Below are positions 1 through 12,900 of a stretch of DNA of 64,000 nt, in pieces; the stretch's first letter is position 1, and every line of letters begins with the position of its first letter. The DNA comes from Zhengitettix transpicula (taxonomy: Eukaryota; Arthropoda; Insecta; Orthoptera; Tetrigidae): positions 69,736,139-69,800,138 of the forward strand of contig CM073595.1 of NCBI GenBank assembly GCA_037074705.1, given 5' to 3'. The position numbers were made by a program, and so were the translations under genes. Below the pieces are notes generated by a model that made no database searches, was not told the origin of the DNA, and saw nothing but the letters and a program-made list of their open reading frames with translations.

Positions 1-74
1 CCAATTAAGTGAAAATGTGAATTATTTTACACTCTAGATAATATGCATTATGAAGGCTGATATTTACATTGAAC

Positions 75-300
75 TATCTGGTTGCCCGGCGTTTCCCGGA
101 TTATCATAATTAAGCTCAGCGACATCCATAACCCCGGATTTGACACAAATCTCGGTTGTTTTCGCGATATTGTCGTGTAACGTTCCTCCACCCCCACCAC
201 AAAGGGTACTCCCCTCCTAGGTCTAATGAAATTACACACAAAGAACATGGGTAGAAGTACTGTCAACCTCTTTGACCCCGAAAAATAATAATTTTATAAA
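75..300 (+). repeat. dispersed repeat family A, copy 1
   Basis: This copy shares long blocks with four others in the window: about 1875-1965 (minus), 24540-24990 (minus), 30262-30690 (plus) and 61985-62370 (plus). Shared blocks include GACATCCATAACCCC, then CCAATCTCGGTTGTTTTCG, then a run of C-rich words (CCTCCACCCCCAC). The copies diverge by many substitutions and small gaps, so this is an old interspersed family. No coding sequence is seen. A LINE 3' end is my best guess, because the 30.3-kb copy runs into an ACAC microsatellite; that is inference. Confidence 0.75.
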
Positions 301-1170
301 AATAAAATAAACAAACAGTGAGAATGGTAGATATCTTAAAAACAGTTACTGAAGGATCTTTCGGCCTTCACATCTTCAGAATCAAATTTTGTAAACTTTT
401 ATAAAATACCTAAAAATTGAGAATTACAATTCATATATATTTATATTCATGTCTTAATTTGAACAATACAGGTTTAATTATTTTACACATAGATTAATAA
501 CAATGAAATCTAAAGTGTTCAATTTATGACGTGTCAGCAATGTTTACGAACTCTTCCTTTGTTCCTGAACCAGGATCCATCCTTCTCGGGACGTATTCTC
601 CTGGATTTGTCGCAGTCCCGACAACGATGCGGATCAATTATGCAACCATCATAAAATGAAATGAAGCATGAATTCAACCTTTTATGCACCGCTGTTTAAG
701 TTTTGTATCGTAACGAGTAATTTCAGTAGCTGTGGTTACGAAGTAGTTGCATCATTAGTGACACCGTTACTGAAAATAATTGCGTTACATACCACGACGT
801 ACAGATCAATCAATGCTTGAATATTAGAAAAAAGAATAAAAAGCTAATTGAAAACCCCTAATTAAGCATTGTCTATTGCAATTTCACAGCGGAGTCTATG
901 ATAAACACCAGTAGGTTAATATCAAGTGCACAGATATCTTTCAATGCAATCTTATCGCGTAATTATAAGGCTTAAAATTGATACATTGTTGAAATATTAC
1001 TATCTCATCAATGTATTCACCGTCACCGCGCGCAGCACTAATTCGAAATGAAACGGTTACATAATGTTGGTAGAAGCTGAAAGAATGTAATACAAGATAA
1101 AAGCCTGCGAGGTTCTCTCGCAGGTGACCTTATCTGGAGAGACGGAGATCCTTTGGGGATGCCTTTTCCT
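301..1170. other. no gene seen
   Basis: AT-rich DNA between two repeats. I see no exon with matching splice sites and no recognisable repeat. Confidence 0.5.
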
Positions 1171-1560
1171 CTCTCTGTTTTTGAACTTAGGTTCCCACAA
1201 CCCGAGGCACCTCGGCCCGTTTTGAGAGGTGTATGTTCCGAGGTCACAGACATTGGGCATACGGTAAGAGTTTCTCGCTGTTCCCATGTGAACAGTCGGC
1301 CAACTGCCTCCTAAGCTGGTCGAGGCATGGAGAAGGGAATGCTGCTTCCCCACAGAAAACACCTCTCCATACATCGGAAGGGCGCGGGACAAGCACCTAA
1401 TGCCCGACCTACCTGATGCAGGTTTCCTAGGGTTTTTCCTGCATCACTTTTAGGTGAAATCCTGGTAGGATTCTTAAACTACATCCCGGGGGCCCCTAGT
1501 TAACCCTTGGCTACCTTCCTATACCCTTACACATCCCTCCTTTCAAATCCATTCCTATGA
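1171..1560. repeat. dispersed repeat family B, copy 1
   Basis: A GC-richer island. The part at about 1171-1300 aligns with 55830-55965: both carry GGTTCCC, CCGAGGCACCTCGG, AGAGGTGT, TGTTCCG and TTGGGCATACGGTAAGAGTT in the same order. The minus strand is open for 111 codons (1057-1392) and part of that frame is preserved in the second copy, but no known domain is visible. It is followed by C-rich sequence to about 1560 that may belong to the same element. Probably a retroelement fragment; the class is not determined. Confidence 0.6.
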
Positions 1561-1874
1561 TATTAAAGGGGAGTTGCCACGGATTATCTTCATGTAGCCT
1601 GTTACTAAAAATACTGGAAGAAAGTTAATAATGCAATATTTTCCGTTAAGTTTTATTCGTGGAGTCGGGTGAGGTGTTTAAGAGCAGACTTCGTATCAGT
1701 CAGATAAAATTATACACGGAGATGACACGTGAACGCTAAAATCTAACAAAATGATTATTCGTTTCTACTGTCGGGTTCAGAAACAAGATCTTAGGTATTT
1801 ATTAAATTCTATCTGGTTACCCGTCCTTCATGGGATGAAAACAATTTGCACGGTTCTTAATGTTACATAAAAAT
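1561..1874. other. no gene seen
   Basis: AT-rich sequence without recognisable exon, repeat or RNA gene. Confidence 0.4.
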
Positions 1875-1965
1875 AACGCAAAAGCAACCGAGATTGGAGT
1901 CAACTCGGGGGTTATGGATATATGACAACCCGGGAAACGCCGGACACCCAGATAGTTTTAATATC
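1875..1965 (-). repeat. dispersed repeat family A, copy 2 (short, inverted)
   Basis: Reverse complement of the start of copy 1. It carries CAACCGAGATTGGAGTCAA and CCCGGGAAACGCCGG, and ends with the complement of the same leader (AACTATCTGG) that precedes copy 1. The two copies are thus convergent, about 1.6 kb apart. Confidence 0.7.
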
Positions 1966-2098
1966 AATAAAGTTTGAATTGATAATTTATCGGACGTATA
2001 ATAACAAAATAAATTAATTCAATGGACAATAAGCCAGTTGAAAACCCAAATGTCGACAACGACAATGAAATCAATACAAATAAGATAACAGAAAAATA

Positions 2099-2627
2099 CT
2101 ACGTTTCGTCCCTAATTTGGAACTTATTTAGGTGAACATAATTACAGTTGGAAAAGATGAGACCTTAATAATTAATTTTTGTGATAAAGAAATCTTCAAT
2201 GATGTTGAATTTTTTGTATTCTAAAATTTGAAGAATATATATTTCAACATGTGTTACATAAAATAAAGCCTATAAAATTCATTCAAACTCACAATTGGAT
2301 TTATAAACTGCCAAGTTCTTCAATTATTAGGTTCCGAAAAAGTTTAATTTTTTCAGAAGAAAACGGTCCCATCGTTGCGAAATAATATTAAATATTATTT
2401 GAAACCTAGATCTTGGTACTTTAAACAATCAAATTCTAAGTTTCAATTGATTTTATACAAATGAATATAACACATTTTCTCAATTAATGTTAAAATATAT
2501 TTTCTTCAAATTTTAGAATACAAAAATTCAAGAATTTTTTATCAAAAAATTTAATTATTATGGTCACTTCTTTTTTAATTGTTATTATATTCATCTGACA
2601 AAGTTGCAAATTAGAGACGAAACGTAT
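2099..2627. repeat. inverted-repeat element with ~150-bp arms
   Basis: The left arm (about 2099-2249) and right arm (about 2488-2627) are imperfect reverse complements over most of their length. Shared words include ACGTTTCGTC, TAATTTG and TTTGTATTCTAAAATTTGAAGAA. The central ~240 bp is AT-rich and non-coding. Each outer edge carries a decayed hammerhead-like end (GACGAAACGTA on the outward-reading strand). This could be a foldback or MITE-like element, or two Penelope-type terminal repeats head to head; the second is inference from the end motif. Confidence 0.7.
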
Positions 2628-2774
2628 TGTTTTGTTTATGAATATCAGAGTAGCCATTGAAGTAGATATTTGGTATTAATTTCGCCGTGTTATCTATTTA
2701 TTCAATTAATTAAGCTATTTGATTTTTGTCCAAATTTAATACTATTCTATTACTTTTTATGCCGTTTTGCTACA
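2628..2774. other. spacer
   Basis: Short AT-rich spacer between the inverted-repeat element and the hammerhead-like motif. Nothing recognisable. Confidence 0.4.
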
Positions 2775-2850
2775 AAATCTTAAGCGTTGCCATGTCACCT
2801 GAAGAAGGTGGCAGTGTCAGCCACGGAAACGTTGTGTGCAACAATACGTA
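2775..2850 (+). ncRNA. hammerhead ribozyme-like motif (type I, minimal stem III)
   Basis: Reading 5' to 3': CTGAAGA at 2799-2805 matches the conserved CUGANGA core. GTGGC (2808-2812), loop AGTGTCA and GCCAC (2820-2824) form stem II. GAAAC (2826-2830) supplies the GAAA box. ACGT serves as a minimal stem III and GTT (2831-2833) is the cleavage triplet. CAC (2796-2798) pairs with GTG (2834-2836) as inner stem I, and GTTGC (about 2786-2790) can pair with GCAAC (about 2838-2842) beyond an internal loop. Extra unpaired bases flank stem II (AG on one side, G on the other), so activity may be reduced. Hammerheads of this build are known from Penelope-like retroelements. Confidence 0.5.
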
Positions 2851-2859
2851 ACCCGACTG

Positions 2860-5740
2860 GAAACCCTAGAACTCTTCATCCTGTATGTTAATTGTTAATA
2901 AGCTATTGATTGCTGTCGGAAGTCAGCGTGTCCTTACGTGAACTGGGGCCGGATGTTTCTGCTGTCACGCAGACGGAAGTAAAGGGTCTTATTATCACCT
3001 CAAAGCCTTTATTTTTCGAGTATTGGCGGTTTTAACAGAAACGCAAACAGAGTCGGAATTCTGCACTGCTCCAGCTAATAACACTCCACGTTGGAAGGAC
3101 GTTGAATCGTTTTCAAAATACACTGCATCAGGAAAATGTGCGCAAGTAAAAATCAACATTTGTTAACAGTTGATAAATTCTATTAACGGTCAAATTTTTT
3201 CTTCTCTTTTTATAGTAATTAAAATCTTTCAAGAAGCGGAACTTACTTATTTGTAACATAAGGAAGCATCTAATTTTAACACGTACAAGATTTTAACACT
3301 AAGAGAAAATGAAAGTCGTACAAGAACTGCAGAAGTTAAATCCTTCAATACACATTTATAAGGGGAAAAAGTCAGAAACGTATCAGTCAATATCTGACAT
3401 CGAACCGTCCTTGCAACTCCAGTCATCCTGAAACTTCATCGGTGCCACTGACCAAATATGACGACAAGTTGTTAAGGTTTTAATAATTTAAAATGATGAA
3501 TTTGCCAAAAAAGAATAGTTATTCAAATGACGTTTCAAATGATCACCGTCCGTCCGTTCTTGAAGATGAGGAAAAATGATAATACGTAGCTTTAATTATA
3601 AGAATTGCGACGTCGAATTATTTTAGTCAAACCGTACCCGAAACCACGATCCCTTCCGTTCATTAGCAAATCAAGCGTCCAGTCAATTTTTTAAAAAAAT
3701 TATTTCAAATCGACTGTATATGTGAATTCGGATTGAACCGGTACCCAACCACGGACAGCGAACCGTGAAGGTTGTAGAGACATGCAAGTTCGGCTTGCGT
3801 GCGACCTTCTCCCAGAAAATTGTGAAGCTCGAGGCAAAAGGAGCCAAGCAACCTGTACGCCAGCAGCAAAACAGCCGTCCCGACGGGAACCGTACGTTTC
3901 CTTTTGTTCATAAGATAAAAAAAAAGCTAGAGCGCCATATACATTTTGAAGCTGATCGACGTAGGATGACAAAACTGTGTTCATTAATTTGGATGAAACT
4001 TTAATGCGGATCACGCCCACACGTTGGGCGCCACTAAAACATGCCAAGTTAAACTATGAAATTTTTATGTTTCATCCAACTAAACGGCGGTAAACAGCGG
4101 AAGCCACACGCGGAAATAAACTAGGATTCAAATCCCATCTGGTAATCTTAACTCGGTTTTCATCGTTTTACCAAAAATCATTCAGGTAACGGCTGGGATG
4201 AAGTCATAATACAAGACAAGGACAGTAGTTTCCAAAATTTGACAAGATAATTCGAGGATAAACTAAAGGGGAATCGGTTCACTGCTTAAACGACTCTTGT
4301 ATTCTACAGTGAGTAATGCAAGATGGCAGCCTGACGTACTTTTATAATCATCCACAGGTTGAAACGAGCACAAAAAAGAATAATATTAACATAGCGAAAT
4401 CACCAAGCAATTATTGGCTCACAGACAGTGCACGGAGCCGAATAGGAAGTCATAAAAACTGTAGGAAGCATTCACGGGGAATCAACTAAAGACGCGAAAC
4501 TGTACTGAGGTTAAAGATCAGTAAAGGGTTCAGAAACAAAGATTATAAATCAGCTAACAGAAACACTGCAGAAATGATTGGCTATTATGCTACAAGGGAG
4601 AACTAAAAATTGATGTAAAATTGCATTGCCACATTCTCTGGAATTTCCGAGAAATTAAAAACTTTAATACCTTCAGCAATCTGGCAGCATTTGGAGAACC
4701 GAAAACTAATATCAGTCAATGGACATAAGTTTGGTCGAGATTTCTAACTAAAACGTAATAGATTTATTGGCCCCAGTGATCAACACAATGCTCAAATCCG
4801 GATACTCGGATCTAAATAAATAAATAACATAAATAGCGTATTCCATACTTCAAGATGAATTTCTGGGAACTGCGGTCATAACGGATGAAGCATGCGGTCC
4901 ATTAATATAGTGCATCTGAAAAACGGGTTGAAAAGGCTGATTTATATATATAATAACAAATGAACGGGTGAGAGAATATTGCTTTTGCAAGGAAACTATT
5001 ATTTTTTATCTCCTCATTCAATGATTTTAAATCATTTCCGTTCAGCAAATGAACGCTCAGAAATTCTTTAGTTGATTTGTCCACGTTTTTTTTTTTTTTT
5101 TTGTTAAGAGCAAATGTTAATTGTTTGAGAGGTGCTATGATCTGTCCTCACCAGTTCGTCGAGGAATTTATTTTGAATGGCTGGAGTTCCCGTGGGTCAG
5201 GCTGCCGCAGACGTTAATTGCCAGTTTCAGCTCATAACCGCAGGAAGTATTTAATTGCTTACTAAATTGACCGACGCCAGGTCTGTTTAGTGGGATCATT
5301 CTTAATAGAAAGTGTAATATTTGTTACTACCGAAATAATCAATTTTATCTTACGTTTACGATTAGTTGTTAAATTACCAATGTCAGGTACGTTCTCCCGC
5401 AATAATCATCGCTGAATGTCTGACCTGAGCGATACAGAAATTCTGTATGGCATACCTTCCTTTCCAAAGAAAAGTATGCATTAGTCGCAACGTTCTTAAA
5501 TGCCATAAGTGTTTGGGATTAAAACCTCGGTCATTGTGACTAGTTCAGTACACAGTGTTCAACAAAGTGCCCTGTAAGTCTTCTTGGGATCAAGAATATA
5601 TTAATGCAGACAGCATTTCTTTAATCCAGATTAATTTTCATCAATTTTGAAAACAAAAAGTTTCAAAATGTTTATTAGATTATATTATTACAATTCAGAA
5701 GTGGAAGATAATAACTACTTTTATAAATTCTCAATGCAAG
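2860..5740. other. no gene seen; upstream or 5' intron of the Patched-type gene
   Basis: Moderately AT-rich DNA. I looked for the missing N-terminal exon(s) of the downstream gene (a first membrane helix plus the start of the large extracellular loop) and found none with consistent splice phase. Open frames here, such as 3700-4047 on the minus strand, show no domain and overlap open frames on the other strand. A poly-T run lies at 5086-5102. Confidence 0.5.
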
Positions 5741-5775
<35 letters not shown>

Positions 5776-5794
5776 ATAGAGATAGATATATATA
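5741..5794. repeat. (TA)n microsatellite
   Basis: About 50 bp of TA repeats with a short GATA-like interruption, just upstream of the first recognisable exon of the Patched-type gene. Confidence 0.9.
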
Positions 5795-5831
5795 AATTTG
5801 TTCTAATAAAATTATTATTTATTTCTTACAG

Positions 5832-8800
5832 ATTGCTGAATTACAAATAGATGTGGAATCAATGTATGTCTCCGGGAAACAACTTAAAGATGTCTGTGCA
5901 ACGTGCGTAAAATTACTTATAAATGTGGTCCTTATATGCTTGTAGAAATTATGTATTCATTATTATTATATCAAGTCATCATTATTTACATAAATATTCC
6001 TTCCTCAATTCAATTCAAATTTTGTTCTTATATCTGATTCTATCAAAACAATTGGGATTTAAAAATACTCGCACATTGAAGCCATCAAAGCATGCTAATT
6101 ATTACTTGATAAAATAAAAATGGTTACTACTGTTCTACCACAGCAACCTTTACTTCAGTTTCTGTTTATATGCATAAATATGATGATAACACACTATGTA
6201 TTGTAGTATATAGTAGATCAAAATACTTCATTGTTGTGGAACATCAGAAGCTGTTCATGGGTCACACTGTCTGATGATATCCTATTTATGATATTAAAGC
6301 ATTTGTTTTATTTTAATGAAAATGGTACTGGTAAATTTTAAAGAAGACCAATGGCATGAAACTTGTGAATAATTTCACGATAATTTTTTTTAATACTTTT
6401 TGTGGAATCAGTTTTCATGTATATTTCATTTATTTCTAATGTTTATCTCAAAAATAAGTATAATTATGTTTTGAGTATGTACGATCACACAGAGACATAC
6501 AGTAGATTTTTTACAATTTAGAATGAAAACTATTACAGTAAATTAGATCTCTCAGTTATGGTGGTATTTTTTTCATTATAATTTTAACATTATAATATAT
6601 TGATTACACAATTATGCTGAATACTGTTGCAAACTTATCTTTTGATTATTTTTTGATAAATTGTTTGTTTTTCAGATTATAATGTTCAATATAGAATAAT
6701 ACTTATGTAATTTAAAATATCATTAATAATAAATATTATGTTAGTTTCAATTTTATTATTTTCGTTTTTGTATATTTTATACAATATTATAATAGGATAA
6801 TCACATTTCAACAGTAACATTTTTTCTCTAAATATTTTAGATACTTGTCATGGTTAGAATCTGCTGGTGGTAATTTATCGTCTTTATATACGTGGCTTGA
6901 AATGTCAGAAATGGAACTTCCAAATGAATGCTTATTCCAAAGTATTCTCAAACTATGGATGAAGGATAATGACCTAAAAAATGAATTTTGTTCAGATAAT
7001 GAGTCAGTTCTTGAGAAAATAACTAAAGCTTTACGAAACAGGTATTTATATTTTAATATTTATTTTTATTGGATATATGACTGACAATTGAAACTAGTTT
7101 TCTTATTTTCATTTTGAATTTCCATTCTTGAATCACTAGGTGAATCATTTTCATACTAATACCGAATGTTTATCATAAAATGGATTAATATATTACAATT
7201 TTACACTTTAAAAGTAAATATACAAATATATGTTCATTCTATATTTGTAACAACAGATACAAATAACATTTTTTTTTTAACATCTCTATAACAATTAACT
7301 CACAAACAAGACTTCCCTACCCTAACGTGAACCCCAGAATATATCATCGAAGTCAAAGTAAGTAAAGTTTCTTAAGATTTTATATTCATATTTAATCAAT
7401 TTACACCCAGCTTCAATTTCAGGTAAGCCGCCAACTATCTCTCTTTCCTTTCCATACCTATATCACAATTAATTTTGACATTTTTATATCCTTATTAATA
7501 TTATATATATATATATATATAAATATAAATAATTTCAAAATAATTTATATGGTAAGGAAATAAATTGAAATTGAGATTTAATGACCCTCTGAAAATGTGA
7601 GGAACTTACACCTTTCCAGCATGGTGAAGCAATACCTCAATTTCAGTTAATATATATAATAGTAGTTTCTCATTCATGGTTTCTGTTCATATGATTGCAG
7701 AGAGAGTATAAACATTTTAAATGATGTAACACCTCTTATATCTGGAGTAAAATGGAATAGCAACAAAACAAAAGTACTTGAAGCAAAAGCTACCATTCTA
7801 AATTGGATGCTAAAAAAGGTATGAATATTTTGCATCATTCTTTAACAGAATCATATACTCTAATTTACTTAAATTATCTTAACTTGCAATGGGAAGAAGT
7901 ATTGAGTGCGTGAGTAAGCTTCATTACACACAAATATTTATAAGACTTTAGCACAAACATGCCGTAGCAATCTTTTTCATTCAACAGTCATTCTCAAAAC
8001 CCATACTATTACTTGAGCTATATCAAACTGATTTAGTGCCTGTGAAAGGAAATGCCAAAATAAAATGAAGAAAGAGAATATACATTATTGAAGATTAATT
8101 CAGCCACCAATTTGTAATAAAAACCCACACTACAGAAGGAGTTAAGTCAAACATTTGTGTGTAATTCAAATTGTAGATAATGAAAATATTTCTCAATAAG
8201 TAGTTTATAAAGTTTTATTTAGCTGGATTCTTATTACTTGTTTTTCTTTTTAGAATGACAGCTCAACACCAATTTGGGAACTTGACTTCATCCAGCAAAC
8301 TATATTTTCTAATAGAACACTTCCGAAGGGAGTAAATGTTTATGCTATTGCTTCAAGGAGGTACAACAATTAAAATTTGGCAATTATAAAAGTAATATTA
8401 AAAATATTTGTACAAAACCCTGCACAAATGCTGTTAAAAACATTAAGCTGAAATAAATCAAATTCTTGTGTTCTTTAATATATACTTGCATTACAAAATT
8501 TTTAAATTAATTTAATCAGTATGATAAAATTTCCTCTTTAATGAGATTTTAACAAATTAAAACTATCATATTAGATCCACATTCTCTCTGGAGACAGTTT
8601 TATTAGTAATTATTGTACAATGTTTGCTATATCAGTCTGGATTTTTTTTTCTACAATACTTTTACCCATAAAATTACATGTTACTAAACACTGACCACCT
8701 TTTCTTCACAGTTCCAGCCATATTTTAATTTTATTTGCAGATAGGAGAGTTAAATGAAAATATAATGAATTATAGTGGATTTATGATTAAATCTGTATAA

Positions 8801-9947
8801 AAAATAAAGCAATATGTAAGTGATACAAAGGAAAAATGTGTTCAATTATTATTGCTTTTGGGTACTGTTGGCATATCATCCCCGGCAACTATGAATTGGT
8901 TATTTTGAGAAAATTAAAGGGAGTGTTTATATTATATATTCCATGTTAGATGAAAATGGTTTGATGCATGTGTACCTGAATATTGTGAATATGGTTAAGA
9001 CATGTATTGACAAATTGGAAAATTTGGTGAACATGAATTTATTTGGTAAATGTATCTGTAAATCTATTGCCATCAATTTTATTTACAAAAGATCCTCTTT
9101 TTCTAATTGCAGTTATGATGATTTTTTGTACCAAGTCTTGGAAAATAATAAAACATTAATGTTTGCTGGGTTTTCACTTATAATATTTTATGTCATAATT
9201 ATGTCTGGAAAATTCAATTTGGTAGAACAGCGGGTAAGTGTAATCTCATTCTTATTTCTTTTATAAGATTAAATATATTATATTTAATTTCAACTATGGA
9301 TGTCATTTTCACAGATATTTTTAGCACTTCTTGGTGTATCTGTAATTGGACAAGCAATTTTTGCCTCATATGGACTATGCTTCTATATGGGCTTTTTCTG
9401 GGGGCCATTACATCCAGTTCTACCTTTTCTTCTGTTAGGGATTGGAGTGGATAATATTTTTGTTATCATGCAAGTAAGTAAAGGGTAGTCATTCATTTAA
9501 GGTGTATGTCTAATGTAAACTGTTTATATTTTGATCAATTACCAGGTTACCTTGTGACACAATACAATGTTTTCTGACATTTTATTTTGTCATTATTCTT
9601 TATTAAACATTATTTCACATACATGATTTCATTTTTTCTGTATTAGTATCAAAATATACTGGTTTTTTTAGTGTTTGGACAACTTAAATGAAAATGACAA
9701 GAAATTGGGTGCACCTGAAAGAATTGGAAAAGTTTTACAACAATGTGGAATTTCAATAACAGTGACTATTCTAACAGACATTTTTGCATTTGCTGTTGGA
9801 ACTACTACAGTAAGAATATCTTAATTTTCTATATTTAATATTTACAATTAACACATCAGTGTTATATTTATAATTTTGATTGATAGATAATTAGTTTATC
9901 AAAGAACCATATTAACTATTAATGTAACTACAGAACATTGAATGAGT

Positions 9948-9983
<36 letters not shown>

Positions 9984-12900
9984 ATTATCATTTTTCATAT
10001 TAAATTACAGATAATGCCATTCCTTCAGTCATTCTGCACATTTGCTGCTGTTGGCATCTTCTGTGTGTACATTTTTATGTTCGCCTTCTTTATTAGCTGT
10101 CTAGCTATTGATGAGGCAAGAGTTTATGAAAGGAAAGACTGTATTTTTAGAAAACTTTACAACTGGAAACCAAATGATTGTAGCAATAGAAGTTTGCAAC
10201 AAATGATATTCTCCAAATACGTTGCCCCTACACTAATGAAACGTTCTGTCAAGGTAAATGTATTTTGATCATGCCTTGATTCTATATATAAAATATATTA
10301 TTGTCAATATTGAATATATTTTCAGTCTAAATAAAAGTAAAAATTAAGCTATCAAATGCGGGCAGTGTTAATATACTGAAAAATTATTCTGTGTAATTGT
10401 TTTCAAAACATTTACTAAACTATATATTTGACACACAAAAGTAAAATTTAAATTATATAATAATTAAAGTATATATACTGAGTTATAAATTAGGTTCCTA
10501 TTTTAATTAACACTGTTTATTCAATCTACAGGTACTAGTTATTCTTATAACTATATTACTATTTTGTGTAAATGTGTGGTGTACATTTAAAGTGGAACAG
10601 AAATTTGATCCTGTATGGTACCTTAACCAAGGTTCATATCCAATTAAGTTTAACAATAAACTTACTGAACATTTTCCAGAATATGGAAAACGAGGAGGAA
10701 TTTACTTGAGTATGTATTCATTGTGTCCACCTTGCTAATAATGCTTGTATGTTGCTGGCTACTAATTTAATATAAAATAATGATTCTGTGTGTCTAAATA
10801 TACCTCTTAATTCTTTTTAGTTGATGTCAACTACTTTGATGAGAAAAATAGCTTGTATGAACTCGCAAATAAGCTCCAATCAAATTTTTATATAAATAAT
10901 GCTACTCTGGATATATGGTACAAAAAGTTTGATGCATTTCTGGAACAGAAGAAATATAGTAAGACAAATATATACATAATCTACTAAACACCCAGTATAA
11001 ATAGTCTACTAATCTTCGCCCAATGGCAATTTTTTCAACAGAAAGGAAACATACAGTCACTTGTGATCCTAAACATTGCATGTAGAAGCTCTCCTTTCAA
11101 CACGTCTAATACCCGAAGTATTATTTCTTTATTCCTTACCTACTCTCATATTTCAATTACCTTTCTTTTTATTCCAGACTATGCTGTAATTTGTTTTAAT
11201 TTGTATTCATATTTCAATTATATTTCTTTTTATCCAAGGATTTGCTTTAATTGTGTTTACTTTGTTTTAAACTTCATTTGAGAGAGGGATTGTGATCCCT
11301 GGCTATTTATGGGTGTGATGTGTCAGCATATAATGATTATCTTGCCCTGAACATTTAATTAAAATTGCCATATTATCATCTGAGGGGATGAAGCAGAGTT
11401 CTAACTTCTCTGAAAATTTGTTTCTCTGAATAATCTGCCATTTTTAAAACTTATATAGGTCAATGTGAATTCTCTTGCCATTCAAATTGCAGCCAGCAAT
11501 TTGAGACAAGTAAATTCTTTTTTAAATCTATTACTTCTAAAACCCGAACGAATTTTGTTTAATGATTGATACTATGCTTTAAAATATTACAAATATTAAA
11601 ATTTTAGTAAATTTAATAACATTAATATTTTTTCTAATGACAGAGGTGGATGATAATGAATATTATAATAATTATCTTATTGAGTTCCTGCTTATAAAAC
11701 CAGAAGGACAAGCATATATAAAGGATTTTAAATTTGATAATTTTCCAAATTCAGAATATACTATTACTGTAAGTATAATAGAAGAGATTTTTGTCTTTTA
11801 CCTTAAAGTATACTCTATTTTTACACTTATTCCACTTTTTCAGTCTTCCATAATTCCCATTCAGCACATAATGATGAATACCACTGCTGAACAAGGAAAA
11901 GCTATGGATTCCATAAATGAAATTGTTTCTTCTATTAAATTTAACAGTACTACAGCAAAAATATTTGCATATTCACCAGATTACATTCCATGGATTGCAA
12001 ATAAGGTAAAGCAACAATCATATGGGATACAGTAATTCTAACACTTAATACGAATTAGTGTGTATAAATTCAAAGAACACGGTAACAGACTTTTTTTGCA
12101 AAAGGTGTTGTAGACCGTAATCACACAGAAAAGGAATTTTCAATGTCATTGACCTTGTAAATTTGTAAACTTAGCAAAAATATGGTGACATAAAATACTC
12201 CGTAATTTATTCTGCATTGTATGCAGGGCACAGAAAAAGTTACAGTTAGTCAAAGGAAAATGCTCCACTAGGATTCTGAGTATTCATATTTTTTATATTT
12301 GGGTTTCTAAAAACATGCACAGATTTTGTAATAGAATATTATTTTCACTAAATACTAACTGTTAATTTCAGTTGTAAGAGAAAATATAATCCCGTATAGT
12401 CATCAACATTTAAATCTTGAGAGTATCTTTTGTAAGATTCAATCTGGGTACTTTATGTTTGTTACTTATTTGCAAGGATAATGAATGTGATTTTATATTG
12501 CACTGAACAATAGTATTATACAATTTTGTTTACTTCACTTTCATATTCATCATATTTTTTGTATTTTATTATATTGCCTTACTGATAAAAGTGGTACAGT
12601 GATTTCATTCAATTTCCAATATTCTCAAATTTTAAATAATTACACAATGTTCAGTCACAATTAAATAAACCTTTGAAAATAAAATACATACATTTATTCA
12701 TTCTTCTTCTAAATATTTACTTTGGCTTGTTCATTTTTACATGCCCTCAATGATATGGCTTTTTGTATGTAAGTATTCAAAATTTTACACAATATTATTT
12801 ATCTGTAATTTTGCAGTTAATAAGACAATAAAATTTAATTGCAGGTTATCGGTGATGAATTATTACGTAATTTGGCCATAATATTTGGAGCAGTTTGTCT

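Noticed and set aside
1057..1392. 111-codon minus-strand frame
   Set aside because: It lies in repeat family B. Part of the frame is kept in the other copy, but no domain or start context supports a gene, so it is reported only as a repeat.
3700..4047. 115-codon minus-strand frame and overlapping 79-codon plus frame
   Set aside because: They overlap each other on opposite strands, show no motif, and do not fit as the missing N-terminal exon of the Patched-type gene on phase or content.
4120..4145. B-box-like GGATTCAAATCCCATC
   Set aside because: No A box or acceptor-stem pairing upstream; not a tRNA gene and not a supportable SINE.
9214..9408. 64-codon minus-strand frame
   Set aside because: Shadow of the sterol-sensing-domain exons on the plus strand.
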